A stretch of DNA of 64,000 bases from CAWALV01 sp963782965 (lineage in GTDB: Bacteria > Actinomycetota > Actinomycetes > Acidothermales > Acidothermaceae): NCBI GenBank assembly GCA_963782965.1, contig CAWALV010000006.1:1922001-1986000 (forward strand). The letters run 5' to 3'. Shown here in pieces: positions 8,749 through 17,470 of the stretch. The notes under the pieces are model-generated. The model was not told the DNA's origin. It ran no database searches and saw only the letters and a list, made by a program, of their open reading frames with translations. A program made the position numbers and the translations under genes. How positions within the stretch are numbered: the stretch's first letter is position 1; each line of letters opens with the position of its first letter.

Positions 8749-9593
8749 GCCGTCTGCTCAGCCAGCTTCGCGCGCAGTTGGAGCACAGCTTTGGTGTGCA
8801 TCTGACAGATGCGACTCTCGGTGACCCCGAGGACTTGGCCGATCTCCGCCAACGTCAGGCCCTCGTAGTAGTAAAGCGTGACGACGATCTTCTCGCGTTC
8901 CGGCAACGTGTTGATCGCACGGGAGAGCAGGTACTTGGTCTCCTCGGTCTCGAACACCTCGACCGGATCTTCGGCTTTGGTGTCCTCGAGGGTGTCGACG
9001 AGGGAGAGCTTGTCGCCGCGCTCCCCCCCGACGTTGAGCAACTCGTCGAGCGCAATGACGTTGACGAACGACACCTGACTGAAAATGGTGTGCAGTTCAT
9101 CGAGGCCGATGCCCAGCTCCTGCGCAACTTCCGCCTCGGTCGGCGTGCGGTGAAGCTTGGATTCGAGGGCGGCATACGCCTTCTCGACCTCGCGCGCCTT
9201 GTACCGGACGGAGCGTGGAATCCAGTCGATGGCCCGCAACTCGTCGATGATGGCGCCCTTGATGCGGCTGATTGCGTAGGTCTCGAACTTGATCGCCCGG
9301 TCGAGGTCAAACTTCTCGATGGCGTCGATGAGGCCGAAGATCCCGTACGACACGAGGTCGGCCTGCTCGATGTTCGGGGGGAGCCCGACGCCGACCCGGC
9401 CGGCCACGTACTTCACCAACGGCGAGTAGTGCAAGATCAGCCGTTCGCGAAGCTCGCCCTCGCCGGTCGCCTTGAACTCCTGCCAGAGTTCACGCAAGGC
9501 CGCCTCTGCGTCGAGCTTTGCTGCGGCGGCCTCTTCTTCTGCTGTGCTGGCCAGCACGCCGGCGCCCTCAGGCCCTGGGGTGCGCGCGGTCAT
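8745..9593 (-). CDS. whiG: RNA polymerase sigma factor of the WhiG/FliA (sigma-28) class
   Basis: 282 residues. Region 2 ('RERLILHYSPLVKYVAGRVG', 'EQADLVSYGIFGLIDAIEKF') and region 4 ('LPEREKIVVTLYYYEGLTLA' and the HTH with 'GQVLGVTESRICQMHTKA') are complete, with region 3 between. The sigma-28 class directs spore or motility genes; WhiG controls early sporulation in Streptomyces, usually restrained by an anti-sigma factor with c-di-GMP, while in motile actinomycetes it may act on flagellar genes. Nothing here decides which. Its ATG has GAGGG 6 bases upstream, inside the last codons of xerC, and its stop codon overlaps that of the convergent M23 gene. Confidence 0.93.
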   Translation of the reverse strand: MTARTPGPEGAGVLASTAEEEAAAAKLDAEAALRELWQEFKATGEGELRERLILHYSPLVKYVAGRVGVGLPPNIEQADLVSYGIFGLIDAIEKFDLDRAIKFETYAISRIKGAIIDELRAIDWIPRSVRYKAREVEKAYAALESKLHRTPTEAEVAQELGIGLDELHTIFSQVSFVNVIALDELLNVGGERGDKLSLVDTLEDTKAEDPVEVFETEETKYLLSRAINTLPEREKIVVTLYYYEGLTLAEIGQVLGVTESRICQMHTKAVLQLRAKLAEQTA

Positions 9594-10515
9594 ATGTAGC
9601 CCTCAGTCGCTCGACGGATACGTGCGTGTAAATCTGTGTCGTTGCGAGCGTAGCGTGACCAAGTATCTCTTGGACGCTTCTTAGGTCTGCGCCCCCCTCC
9701 AGCAGGTGGGTCGCCGCGCTGTGTCGCAAACCGTGCGGCCCCATGTCCGGCGCTCCTGCCACACCGGTCAGCCGAGCGTGCACGAGCCGGCGAACGCTGC
9801 GCTGATCCAGCCGGTTGCCGCGTGCACCGAGGAACAGGGCCGGCCCGCTGTGCGGCGTCGACAACACCGCTCGCCCGCGCCGCTGCCACCGCTCCACCGC
9901 GAGAAACGCGGGTTCGCCGAGCGGAACGCTGCGCTGCTTGTTGCCCTTGCCGAGCACCCGAACCACCCTGCGGGCGCCGTCGATGTCGCCCGCGTCGAGC
10001 CCGACGAGCTCCCCGACCCTGATGCCGGTGCCGTAGAGCAGTTCGAGGACGGCATCGTCACGCAGCCGGATGGCCCAGGCCGGTGATCCCGCCGGAGCCG
10101 GTTCACCGTCGCCGCGTACCGGCCCGTCGAGCAGAGTCGCCGCCTGGTCGGCGGACAAGACGGCCGGCAACGCTCGGTGCACCTTCGGACTGGCCAGCCG
10201 CAGCCCCGGATCGGTCGCGAGCCAGCCGCGGCGTGCGCAGTAGGCGGTGAAGACCCGGGCGGACGCCGCCCTGCGGGCCAAGGTGTTGCGCGCTCGGCCA
10301 CTGCTCGCCATCTTCGCCAGCCAGCTGCGCAGCACGCCGATGTCGAGTTGTGCCGGTTCCAGCCGGTTCATCCGGGTAGCGTGGTCGAGCAGGCCGCGCA
10401 GATCGGTCTCGTAGGCCCGAACGGTGTGGCCGGAGAGCCCTCGCTCGAGCTCGAGGTGGCGCACGAAGGCCTCGAGTGCCGCGGCATGAGCCGGCGAGAG
10501 AGCGCTGACCGTCAC
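9568..10515 (-). CDS. xerC: Tyrosine recombinase XerC
   Basis: 315 residues from GTG 10515; a TTG at 10551 is in frame (327 residues). Resolves chromosome dimers at dif with XerD. The N-terminal SAM-like core-binding domain (about 10-95) contains 'FVRHLELERGLSGHTVRAYE'. The catalytic domain carries the Arg in 'GTGIRVGELVGL', the H-x-x-R of 'GPHGLRHSAATHLLEGG', the His of 'LGHATLATTQIYTHV' and its nucleophilic Tyr. Size and location (between dprA and whiG) fit housekeeping XerC rather than a phage integrase. The start is the uncertain part. Confidence 0.9.
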   Translation of the reverse strand: MTVSALSPAHAAALEAFVRHLELERGLSGHTVRAYETDLRGLLDHATRMNRLEPAQLDIGVLRSWLAKMASSGRARNTLARRAASARVFTAYCARRGWLATDPGLRLASPKVHRALPAVLSADQAATLLDGPVRGDGEPAPAGSPAWAIRLRDDAVLELLYGTGIRVGELVGLDAGDIDGARRVVRVLGKGNKQRSVPLGEPAFLAVERWQRRGRAVLSTPHSGPALFLGARGNRLDQRSVRRLVHARLTGVAGAPDMGPHGLRHSAATHLLEGGADLRSVQEILGHATLATTQIYTHVSVERLRATYDRAHPRA

Positions 10516-10584
10516 CCCAGCACGGTGCGGTGGCCACCCCGTTGCCGTCAAGCGATGCCCCGGCGCGTCGCACGGGTTTGGTTG

Positions 10585-11763
10585 TCACCGGCGCTGCGCG
10601 GACAACCGCCACCCGTCGTCGTCCCGCTCGACATAGCCCCTGGCCGCCAACCCGCCGAGCGCCCGCGCGACGTGGCGCGGGTCGAGCCCGGCGGTGGCGG
10701 CGATGCTGGCACAGCCTGCTCCGCGCCGCACAGGTACGGCGTCGAGGACCCGCGCGACCAGCGGATCGAGGTCGTCGCGCGGGTCGGCCGGGCGAATCGG
10801 CTCGGGCGCGAGGTCTGCGCCGATCGCACCGACGAGTTCGATGACGTCGGCGGCGTCGGTAACGCAAGCCACGTCGGGTTCCTTGAGCAACCGGTTGGTT
10901 CCGCGAGACATCTCGGAGGTGACCGGACCGGGCACCGCCATGAGATGGCGACCGAGTTCCCGGGCGCGGTTGGCGGTGCTCAGCGCACCGCTTCGAGGCG
11001 CGGCTTCGACGACGACCGTGCCCGCCGTCAGCGCGGCGATGACGCGATTGCGCACGAGGAACCGGTGTCGCAACGGCGCGCAGCCCGGCGGCCACTCGCT
11101 CACGACCAGACCGCTGGCCGCAATCCGCTCGATCAGCGTGGCGTTGCCGCGCGGGTAGGCGACGTCGACACCGCAGGCAAGCACGGCGATCGTCGCGACG
11201 ACGTCTGCGCCCGCCGACGCTGCGGCGAGTGCTCCACGGTGGGCGGAAGCGTCGATGCCGAACGCGCCGCCGGAAACCACCGCCCACCCCCGCTCGACGA
11301 GCCCGATGCTCAGCTCGCCGGCGACGTAGTCGCCGTAGGCCGAGGACGCGCGTGAGCCCACGACCGACACCGCCCGGGCCGAGGCAGCCGCGAGATCGCC
11401 GCGACCGCGCACCCAAAGGCCAAGCGGCACGCCGCCGTAACCGTCAGGCAACAGCACCAGATCGTCCAATTGCGCGGGCCACTGCGGGTCGCTCGGAACG
11501 ACGAAGCGGGCTCCGAGACGTCGCCCGGCCTCGAGGTCGTGCTCGGGTCGGGCCGAGGAGAGTCTGGTCCGCCAGTGCGGCAGGCTGGGATGATCCAACG
11601 TCGCCTCGACGATGCCGCGCAAGGTGTCCGCCACGCCGAGCCTGGCGATGACGTCGGTGAGATGGACGTCGCCGGGCTCACCGATGCGACTCAGCGTCAG
11701 CCGACAGAGGCGGTCGTCGTCGACGCAGCGGAGCAACGCCGCCGACCCGGAGTTCGCCGTCAT
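10585..11763 (-). CDS. dprA: DNA-processing protein DprA
   Basis: 392 residues from ATG 11763. Binds incoming single-stranded DNA and loads RecA in natural transformation; it is also conserved in species not known to be competent. A SAM-like N-terminus is followed by the Rossmann-like domain with 'AVSVVGSRASSAYGDYVA', 'VSGGAFGIDASAHRGAL' and 'NRVIAALTAGTVVVEA'. A winged-helix DML1 domain occupies the last 70 or so residues. The start overlaps the comM stop (ATGA), so the two are probably translationally coupled. Confidence 0.94.
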   Translation of the reverse strand: MTANSGSAALLRCVDDDRLCRLTLSRIGEPGDVHLTDVIARLGVADTLRGIVEATLDHPSLPHWRTRLSSARPEHDLEAGRRLGARFVVPSDPQWPAQLDDLVLLPDGYGGVPLGLWVRGRGDLAAASARAVSVVGSRASSAYGDYVAGELSIGLVERGWAVVSGGAFGIDASAHRGALAAASAGADVVATIAVLACGVDVAYPRGNATLIERIAASGLVVSEWPPGCAPLRHRFLVRNRVIAALTAGTVVVEAAPRSGALSTANRARELGRHLMAVPGPVTSEMSRGTNRLLKEPDVACVTDAADVIELVGAIGADLAPEPIRPADPRDDLDPLVARVLDAVPVRRGAGCASIAATAGLDPRHVARALGGLAARGYVERDDDGWRLSAQRR

Positions 11764-13304
11764 CGCGGAACCCCAAGCCGGTAGAAGAGCGCTTCGTTGA
11801 CTTCGTCGACGCCGGGCCAGGCGATATCGGCCAGGTCGGCCAGCGTCCAGGCCACCCGGAGTACCCGGTCGAGCCCGCGGGCCGACAGCCGGCCGGCGTC
11901 GAGCGCGCGCTCGGTCTCGGCAAGTGCGGATCGGGACGGTGCGAACCGACCCCGCAGGTCGCGCCCCGGAACCTCCGCATTCGTCCGCCAACCGGTGCCT
12001 CGCAGGCGGTCGGCCGCGCGCTCGCGAGCGATCGCGACCCGCTTCGCCACCGCCTCTGTGGTCTCGGCATGGCTGGAGTCGCCGAGCAAGTCCGCCCGGC
12101 TGACCGGATCCATCCGTACCTGGAGGTCGACGCGGTCGAGCAGCGGGCCGGACAGCCGGCTCAGGTAGCGGCGACGAACGAGCGCTGAGCATTCGCAGTT
12201 TCCGGTGCCGCCGGACGCCGCACAACCGCAGGGGTTGGCCGCAAGCACCAGCAGAAAGGACGCCGGGTAGTCGGCGACTCCGCCGGAACGCGCGATCGTG
12301 ACGTGGCCGGATTCCAGCGGTTGCCGCAAGGCATCGAGAACGCCGGGTTGAAATTCCGGTGCCTCGTCCAAGAAGAGCACGCCGCGATGAGCCAGCGAGA
12401 CGACTCCCGGCCGGGCGATACCGCTCCCCCCGCCGACCAGAGCGGCGACCGACGTCGTGTGATGCGGATCGCGGAATGGAGGCCTGGTGATGAGGGGGCA
12501 ACCCGGTGGCAATGTGCCCGCCACCGAGTGCACCGCCGTCACCTCGAGCGCTGCGTCGTCGGTCAACGACGGCAACAATCCCGGCAGCCGCGCGGCAAGC
12601 ATCGTCTTGCCGGTACCGGGATCACCGATCAAGAAGGCGTGGTGACCACCGGCCGCCGCCACCTCGATCGCCCGCCGCCCTGTTGGTTGACCCAACACGT
12701 CGGCGAGATCGACGTACCGCTCCGGCGGCGGGTCTGCCCGGGGCTCGCCCGCCGGTTCGCCGACACCGGCTTGCGTCGTCTCCGGCCGCCGGTGCTCCCG
12801 CAGCGCGACGAGGAGGTCGTGCAGCCATTCCACGGGCCATACCTCGACGCCCGGGACGAGCGCGGCCTCCTCGGCATGCAGAGCGGGAACGACGACCCGG
12901 CGCATTCCGGCCCTGGCTGCCGCAAGGACGGCGGGGAGCACGCCGCGGACCGGCCTGACTCGCCCGTCGAGGCCGAGCTCGCCGTAGAACACCGTGCGCT
13001 CAAGGTCGGCCATCGGCAGGCCGCCCTGCGCGCCGAGGATCGCCACCGCCATCGAGATGTCGAAGCCCGAGCCGTGCTTGGGCAGCGTCGCCGGAGACAA
13101 GCCGAGGGTTATCCGCTTCTGTGGCCACGGCTGGCCCGAGTTCACGATGGCTGCGCGCACCCGATCGCGTGACTCGCACACGGCGGCGTCGGGCAGTCCG
13201 ATGATGGTCAGGCCCGGTAAGCCTGCTGCGAGGTCGGCCTCGACCTCGACGAGGTGCCCGTCGACGCCCGTCAGGGCAACCGACCAGGCCCGCGCGAGCG
13301 GCAT
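11760..13304 (-). CDS. comM: YifB/ComM family Mg-chelatase-like AAA+ ATPase
   Basis: 514 residues from ATG 13304, which overlaps the yraN stop (ATGA). ComM is a hexameric helicase promoting branch migration in transformation; in actinomycetes the role is untested. The ChlI N domain starts 'ARAWSVALTGVDGHLVEVEA'; Walker A is 'GDPGTGKTMLAARLPGLLPS', Walker B/DEAP is 'GVLFLDEAPEF', and four Cys near 'NPCGCAASGGTGNCEC' form the family's extra zinc-like motif. The C-terminal Mg-chelatase lid is complete. The neighbouring dprA fits a DNA-uptake/recombination unit. Confidence 0.93.
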   Translation of the reverse strand: MPLARAWSVALTGVDGHLVEVEADLAAGLPGLTIIGLPDAAVCESRDRVRAAIVNSGQPWPQKRITLGLSPATLPKHGSGFDISMAVAILGAQGGLPMADLERTVFYGELGLDGRVRPVRGVLPAVLAAARAGMRRVVVPALHAEEAALVPGVEVWPVEWLHDLLVALREHRRPETTQAGVGEPAGEPRADPPPERYVDLADVLGQPTGRRAIEVAAAGGHHAFLIGDPGTGKTMLAARLPGLLPSLTDDAALEVTAVHSVAGTLPPGCPLITRPPFRDPHHTTSVAALVGGGSGIARPGVVSLAHRGVLFLDEAPEFQPGVLDALRQPLESGHVTIARSGGVADYPASFLLVLAANPCGCAASGGTGNCECSALVRRRYLSRLSGPLLDRVDLQVRMDPVSRADLLGDSSHAETTEAVAKRVAIARERAADRLRGTGWRTNAEVPGRDLRGRFAPSRSALAETERALDAGRLSARGLDRVLRVAWTLADLADIAWPGVDEVNEALFYRLGVPR

Positions 13305-13708
13305 CAGAACGCCCCGCGCAGATGTGAGACCTGGGCCGCACCTCGACCGGGCTGGATCACCGAAATGACGTCGAACCGCACGGTCGCGTAACCCGTCGTA
13401 CCACTGCAGGCAGCATCCGCCGGCCCGGCCGCGCGCTGCTCGGCGAGCCAACGCCCCGCGAGCCGGCGCAGCCGGGCCGCCTTGCGAGGAGTCACCGCGT
13501 CGAGTGGACTCCCGAAGGAAACGTCGCGGCGGGTCTTCACCTCACAAACCACAAGGACATCGCCCTCACGGGCCAAGATGTCGACCTCACCGTCGCGGCA
13601 ACGCCAGTTGCGGGCGAGCAGGGTGAGCCCCTCCGTCACGAGATGGGCAGCGGCAAGGTCTTCGCCGTAGCGACCGAATGCCCCGCGCGCTGTCGACGGC
13701 GTACCCAC
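13304..13708 (-). CDS. YraN/UPF0102 endonuclease-like protein
   Basis: 134 residues from GTG 13708, chosen because GGAGG lies 8 bases upstream and the length then fits the family; a GTG at 13780 would add 24 residues rich in Cys and Arg. The fold is PD-(D/E)XK-like: 'GRYGEDLAAAHLVTEGLTLL' then 'ARNWRCRDGEVDILAREGD' and 'CEVKTRRDVSFGSP', which hold the E, D and E-x-K residues. Function is not established; it is conserved beside comM/dprA and rnhB and probably acts on DNA. Confidence 0.9.
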   Translation of the reverse strand: MGTPSTARGAFGRYGEDLAAAHLVTEGLTLLARNWRCRDGEVDILAREGDVLVVCEVKTRRDVSFGSPLDAVTPRKAARLRRLAGRWLAEQRAAGPADAACSGTTGYATVRFDVISVIQPGRGAAQVSHLRGAF

Positions 13709-13851
13709 GCCAACCACCTCCGGGCAACAGCCTGCGCGCTGCGCGGCCGCACGCCGGGCCGCGAAGCAGCACCTGTGCACGCCCGAACATCACGGTGTGG
13801 ACGGCTAAGCGAAGGTGGGGTGACCGGCGAGACCGCGCCGAAGTGCCGAAG

Positions 13852-14163
13852 TTACGACTCGCCAGGGATTTGCAAGTCGCTCTTGGCGAGTTCTTCGATG
13901 TTGACGTCCTTGAACGTCACGACCTTGACGTTCTTGACCAGCCGTTGCGGGCGGTACATGTCCCACACCCAGGCGTCGGACATGCTGACCTCGAAGAAGA
14001 CCTCACCGCCGGCGTTGCGCACGTCGAGGGCGTATTCGTTGGTGAGGTAGAACCGCCGTTCGGTTTCGATCACGTAGCGGAAGAGCCCGACGACGTCGCG
14101 GTACTCGCGGTAGAGCTGGAGCTCCATGTCGGTCTCGTAGTTCTCGAGATCCTCGGCGCTCAT
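13852..14163 (-). CDS. DUF2469 family protein
   Basis: 103 residues, acidic, no signal peptide. It opens 'MSAEDLENYETDMELQLYRE' and continues with 'YRDVVGLFRYVIETERRFYL', blocks nearly invariant in actinomycetes. Function is unknown. It is almost always found between rnhB and yraN, and here its ATG overlaps the rnhB stop, so it is co-translated with RNase HII. Confidence 0.9.
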   Translation of the reverse strand: MSAEDLENYETDMELQLYREYRDVVGLFRYVIETERRFYLTNEYALDVRNAGGEVFFEVSMSDAWVWDMYRPQRLVKNVKVVTFKDVNIEELAKSDLQIPGES

Positions 14164-14996
14164 GAGCTCTCACCCCCGGTCATGGCCCGTTCGATCTCGT
14201 CAACCCACGGCACCCGACCATTGTCGCTCAGATCGAGCACGCCGCGATCGGGGTAGATCACATCTTCCGCGCCGGCCTCGGGCCGGGCGGCCCGGTGCAC
14301 CCCGCCGTCCACCCGGCTGACGGTCACGAAGGAGCGCCGGTGCTGGGCGCACGGACCGTGAGTGGAGAGCGCCGCCTGGTGATCCCTGGTCACATAACCC
14401 TTGTGCCCGGCGAAGTCGTATGCCGGGAACTCCTCGTGGAGTTCGATCATGAACCGGTCCCGGGTCACTTTGGCGACCACCGAGGCCGCTGCGACACAGG
14501 CGGCCACCCGATCGCCCTTCCACACCGCGAGCCCGGGCGCGCCGATGCCGGCCACCGGGAAGCCGTCGGTCAGCACGTAGCTCGGCCGGATCGTCAACGC
14601 CGCGACGGCGCGGCGCATCCCTTCGATGTTGGCCTTGTGCAGGCCCATCAGATCGACCTCGGCGGCCGGGATCGAGACCACCGCCCAGGCGAGGGCACGC
14701 GCAACCACCTCGCGGTAGACCCGGTCGCGAGCGATCGGGGTCAACAGCTTCGAATCCGCCAGCCCGGGTACCTGGCCGCGGCGTCCGGCCGGCAGCATCA
14801 CCGCACCGACGACCAGCGGGCCCGCACAAGCGCCCCGACCCGCCTCGTCGACGCCCGCGATCGGCTCCAGCCCCGCCCGAGCCAAGCTGCGCTCGAGCGC
14901 GTAGAGACCGCGGTCGCGGCGCCGCCGGGCCGGCGCGGGCGCAAGATCGCGCACAACCCCTTGATCAGGCTTGCGGGCGGCAGGAATGGTTCCCAT
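14160..14996 (-). CDS. rnhB: Ribonuclease HII
   Basis: 278 residues from ATG 14996 (GTG 15014 possible). Cuts RNA in RNA-DNA hybrids and starts removal of single ribonucleotides. The active-site block 'IAGVDEAGRGACAGPLVVGA' supplies the first Asp and Glu; 'YVLTDGFPV' supplies the next Asp, and 'AACVAAASVVAKVTRDRFM' and 'HKGYVTRDHQAAL' are typical RNase HII blocks. The Arg-rich N-terminal 30 residues and a C-terminal tail of about 60 residues make it longer than the 200-230 typical. Located downstream of lepB as in related genomes. Confidence 0.94.
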   Translation of the reverse strand: MGTIPAARKPDQGVVRDLAPAPARRRRDRGLYALERSLARAGLEPIAGVDEAGRGACAGPLVVGAVMLPAGRRGQVPGLADSKLLTPIARDRVYREVVARALAWAVVSIPAAEVDLMGLHKANIEGMRRAVAALTIRPSYVLTDGFPVAGIGAPGLAVWKGDRVAACVAAASVVAKVTRDRFMIELHEEFPAYDFAGHKGYVTRDHQAALSTHGPCAQHRRSFVTVSRVDGGVHRAARPEAGAEDVIYPDRGVLDLSDNGRVPWVDEIERAMTGGESS

Positions 14997-15015
14997 CGCT
15001 GGCACCCTACGCACC

Positions 15016-16092
15016 CTACGACGCGGCCTGCTCCGGACGGGTGCGGCTGGCGGAGCGGTCGCCGCTTGCCTCTCGGCGCCGGCGCCGGCGCCGCCAGCGC
15101 CAAAGCGCTATCGGGCCGACGAGCAGCGCCCCGGTGCTGATCGGGAACGCCTTCGCCAGCACGTGGTAGGACGGCGGGATCGACAACCAGCGCATGTGCG
15201 AGATGGGCCAGACGACTACGAACGCGCGGCCGATGATCTTGCTCTCGGGGATCGTCCCGAAGTCGGGACTGCCGAACTGGTGGGCCCGCGAATCGGAGGA
15301 GTCGTCGCGGTGGTCGCCCTCGACCCATACCCGCCCGGGCGGCACGATGACGTCGAAGTGGCTCGACCCGCCGCTGGCCAGGTTCACCTTCGTCGTCGCC
15401 GGCACGACCGGCCCCTGGTCGGGACCGGAATACAGGTACTTCTCGTCGAGCGGTATCTGGTTGATGTGGATCCGGCCTTGCGTGTCGCAGCAGGTGACAT
15501 GGTCGCCGGGGATCGCGACGACCCGCTTGATGAAGTCGTGTTCTCCCGATGGGGCGAAACCGAAGAAGCCGCCGACGTCGTGCAGCACGCGGGCCACCGG
15601 GTTCGACGGCGGCGTCACCGGAGCCTCCGGGGCCCAGGAGTCCTGCCCGTTGAACACGATGACCTGCCCCCGTTGCACGTGGCCGACCTTGTAGGAAAGG
15701 CGGTTCACGAGCACGCGGTCACCGATGTGAAGCGTGTTTTCCATCGAGCCCGACGGGATGAAGAAGGCCTGGAACAAGAACGTGTGGACGACGAGAGCGA
15801 TGGCGAGCGCGATCGCCAACAACCCGAGAACCTCGACCCAGAACGGGCGTTGCGGCTTTCGCGGTTTGGCAGGCCTGGCGGGATTTGCGGGAGTGCCGGC
15901 AGCGGCGCCCGCTGCGACGTCCGACGGCTCGGTCGACTCGCCCGGCTGAGCGCATTCGGTCGTGACACCGTCCTCGGCGACCGCATCGGTCGGCAAGGTT
16001 GGACCGGCCGGTGGGCCGGCATCGGCCGGTAGGGCCGTGTCAGTGGGGCGAGGCGGGTCGGTCATGTCACCGGGGTGCGATTCGTCGGGCAC
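15016..16092 (-). CDS. lepB: Signal peptidase I
   Basis: 358 residues from GTG 16092; ATG 16065 is equally possible. Removes signal peptides from exported proteins. A Pro/Thr/Asp-rich cytoplasmic tail (about 1-80) precedes one membrane helix ('VLGLLAIALAIALVVHTFLF'). The nucleophile is in 'IPSGSMENTLHIGDRVLVN' and the general-base Lys in 'DFIKRVVAIPGD'; the 'GDHRDDSSDSR' box is present. A second hydrophobic stretch at the C-terminus ends in a run of Arg. Genome neighbours rnhB and rplS match other actinomycetes. Confidence 0.93.
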   Translation of the reverse strand: MPDESHPGDMTDPPRPTDTALPADAGPPAGPTLPTDAVAEDGVTTECAQPGESTEPSDVAAGAAAGTPANPARPAKPRKPQRPFWVEVLGLLAIALAIALVVHTFLFQAFFIPSGSMENTLHIGDRVLVNRLSYKVGHVQRGQVIVFNGQDSWAPEAPVTPPSNPVARVLHDVGGFFGFAPSGEHDFIKRVVAIPGDHVTCCDTQGRIHINQIPLDEKYLYSGPDQGPVVPATTKVNLASGGSSHFDVIVPPGRVWVEGDHRDDSSDSRAHQFGSPDFGTIPESKIIGRAFVVVWPISHMRWLSIPPSYHVLAKAFPISTGALLVGPIALWRWRRRRRRREASGDRSASRTRPEQAAS

Positions 16093-16125
16093 CGACTCGA
16101 ACCTGAGCAGGACGTGGCTAGGAGG

Positions 16126-16560
16126 TCAGTGGGCAGACGCGGCGTCGGCCGACTCGGCGGCCTCAGCGGTCGTGCCGGCTGGCGCCGTCGTCGTCCTGGC
16201 GTCCCTCGCGTCGCGTGTCTCGCGCTTCTCGCGAATCTTGGCCGCCTTGCCGCGCAGGTCGCGCAGGTAGTACAGCTTGGCCCGCCGAACGTCACCACGC
16301 GTGACGAGTTCGATCTTGTCGACGACCGGCGTGTGCACGGGGAACGTGCGCTCGACGCCGACGCCGAAACTGACCTTGCGCACGGTGAACGTCTCGCGGA
16401 TTCCGCTGCCTTGGCGGCGGATGACCACACCCTGGAAGACCTGAACGCGCGAGCGATTTCCTTCGACGACCCGCACGTGCACTTTCAACGTGTCGCCGGG
16501 CCGAAAGTCCGGGACGTCCGAACGCAACGAGGCGGCGTCGAGCGAGTCGAGGGTGTGCAT
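16126..16560 (-). CDS. rplS: 50S ribosomal protein L19
   Basis: 144 residues. The L19 core (about 1-115) includes 'FRPGDTLKVHVRVVEGNRSR', 'VQVFQGVVIRRQGSGIRETF' and 'SFGVGVERTFPVHTP'. L19 lies at the subunit interface. The last 30 residues are a low-complexity Ala/Thr/Glu tail. It follows trmD after an 84-base gap. Confidence 0.96.
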   Translation of the reverse strand: MHTLDSLDAASLRSDVPDFRPGDTLKVHVRVVEGNRSRVQVFQGVVIRRQGSGIRETFTVRKVSFGVGVERTFPVHTPVVDKIELVTRGDVRRAKLYYLRDLRGKAAKIREKRETRDARDARTTTAPAGTTAEAAESADAASAH

Positions 16561-16644
16561 GGCGGTGTCGTCCTGCCTAGCTAGGTGATCGGATGAGCGT
16601 CCGGTCAGGGGCGCGGCCCGCGGCGCTCCCGGCGGGCAACCGCT

Positions 16645-17470
16645 TTAGTCTGCCACAGCATCTTCGTCGGGCCGAATCAACCCCGGAGTCGGATCGAGCG
16701 CGGCGGATGCCACGACGCGCCGATCGGCGTCGTCCAGCGCGCCCTCGGGCAGGGCGGCGAGCAGGTCGGGACGGCGCTGGGCGGTGCGACGCAGCGCCTG
16801 CTCGCGCCGCCAGCGGGCGATCGCCGCGTGGTTCCCGGAGGTCAGCACGGCGGGCACGTCCAGGCCCCGCCAGGTCGGTGGCTTCGTGTACGCCGGACCC
16901 TCCAACAGGCCGGCCGCGTGCGACTCCTCGATCAACGACTCGGCGTTGCCGACCACGCCCGGCAACAGGCGCACCACCGCCTCGAGGACGACGAGGGCAG
17001 CCGATTCACCTCCACCGAGGACGTAGTCGCCGATCGAGAATCTCGTCGACCGGCAGGCGTCGGCGGGCGTCGTCGACGACGCGGCTGTCGATCCCCTCGT
17101 ATCTGCCGCAGGCGAACACGAGCCATGGCCGGCCGGCGTAATCGTGCGCCACGGCCTGGGTGAACAGGCGCCCTGCGGGCGTCGGGACGACGAGGAGCGG
17201 CGGCTCGGGCACCCCGGAACTGGCGGGGTTCGCCGGGGATCTCGTGACTGCGTCGAGGGCCTCGCCCCAGGGTTCGGGACGCATCAGCATGCCGGGGCCG
17301 CCGCCGTAGGGAGTGTCGTCGACGCTGCGGTGCAGGTCATGGGTCCAGTCCCGCAGGTCGTGCAGCGCGACGTCGAGCAGCCCGCGCTCGCGCGCCTTCC
17401 CGACCAACGAGAGCGCCAAGGGCGAGAAGTATTCCGGGAAGATCGTGACGATGTCGACGCGCAGGGTCAT
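16645..17470 (-). CDS. trmD: tRNA (guanine-37-N1)-methyltransferase, interrupted by an apparent 1-base insertion
   Basis: Makes m1G37 in tRNAs reading CNN/Pro codons, which prevents +1 frameshifting. The first part runs from ATG 17470 ('LRVDIVTIFPEYFSPLALSL') to 'FACGRYEGIDSRVVDDAR'; then the frame breaks at V-D-E-I. Dropping one base near 17036-17040 restores E-I-S-I-G-D-Y-V-L-G-G-G-E, the conserved knot motif, and joins the second part ('VVRLLPGVVGNAESLIEESH' onward) for 274 residues, the normal length. Start overlaps the rimM stop (ATGA). An essential gene, so sequence error is likely. Confidence 0.9.

Noticed and set aside
9568..10551. XerC as a phage or island integrase.
   Set aside because: Its size, motifs and position between dprA and whiG match housekeeping XerC, and no attachment repeats or phage genes are nearby.
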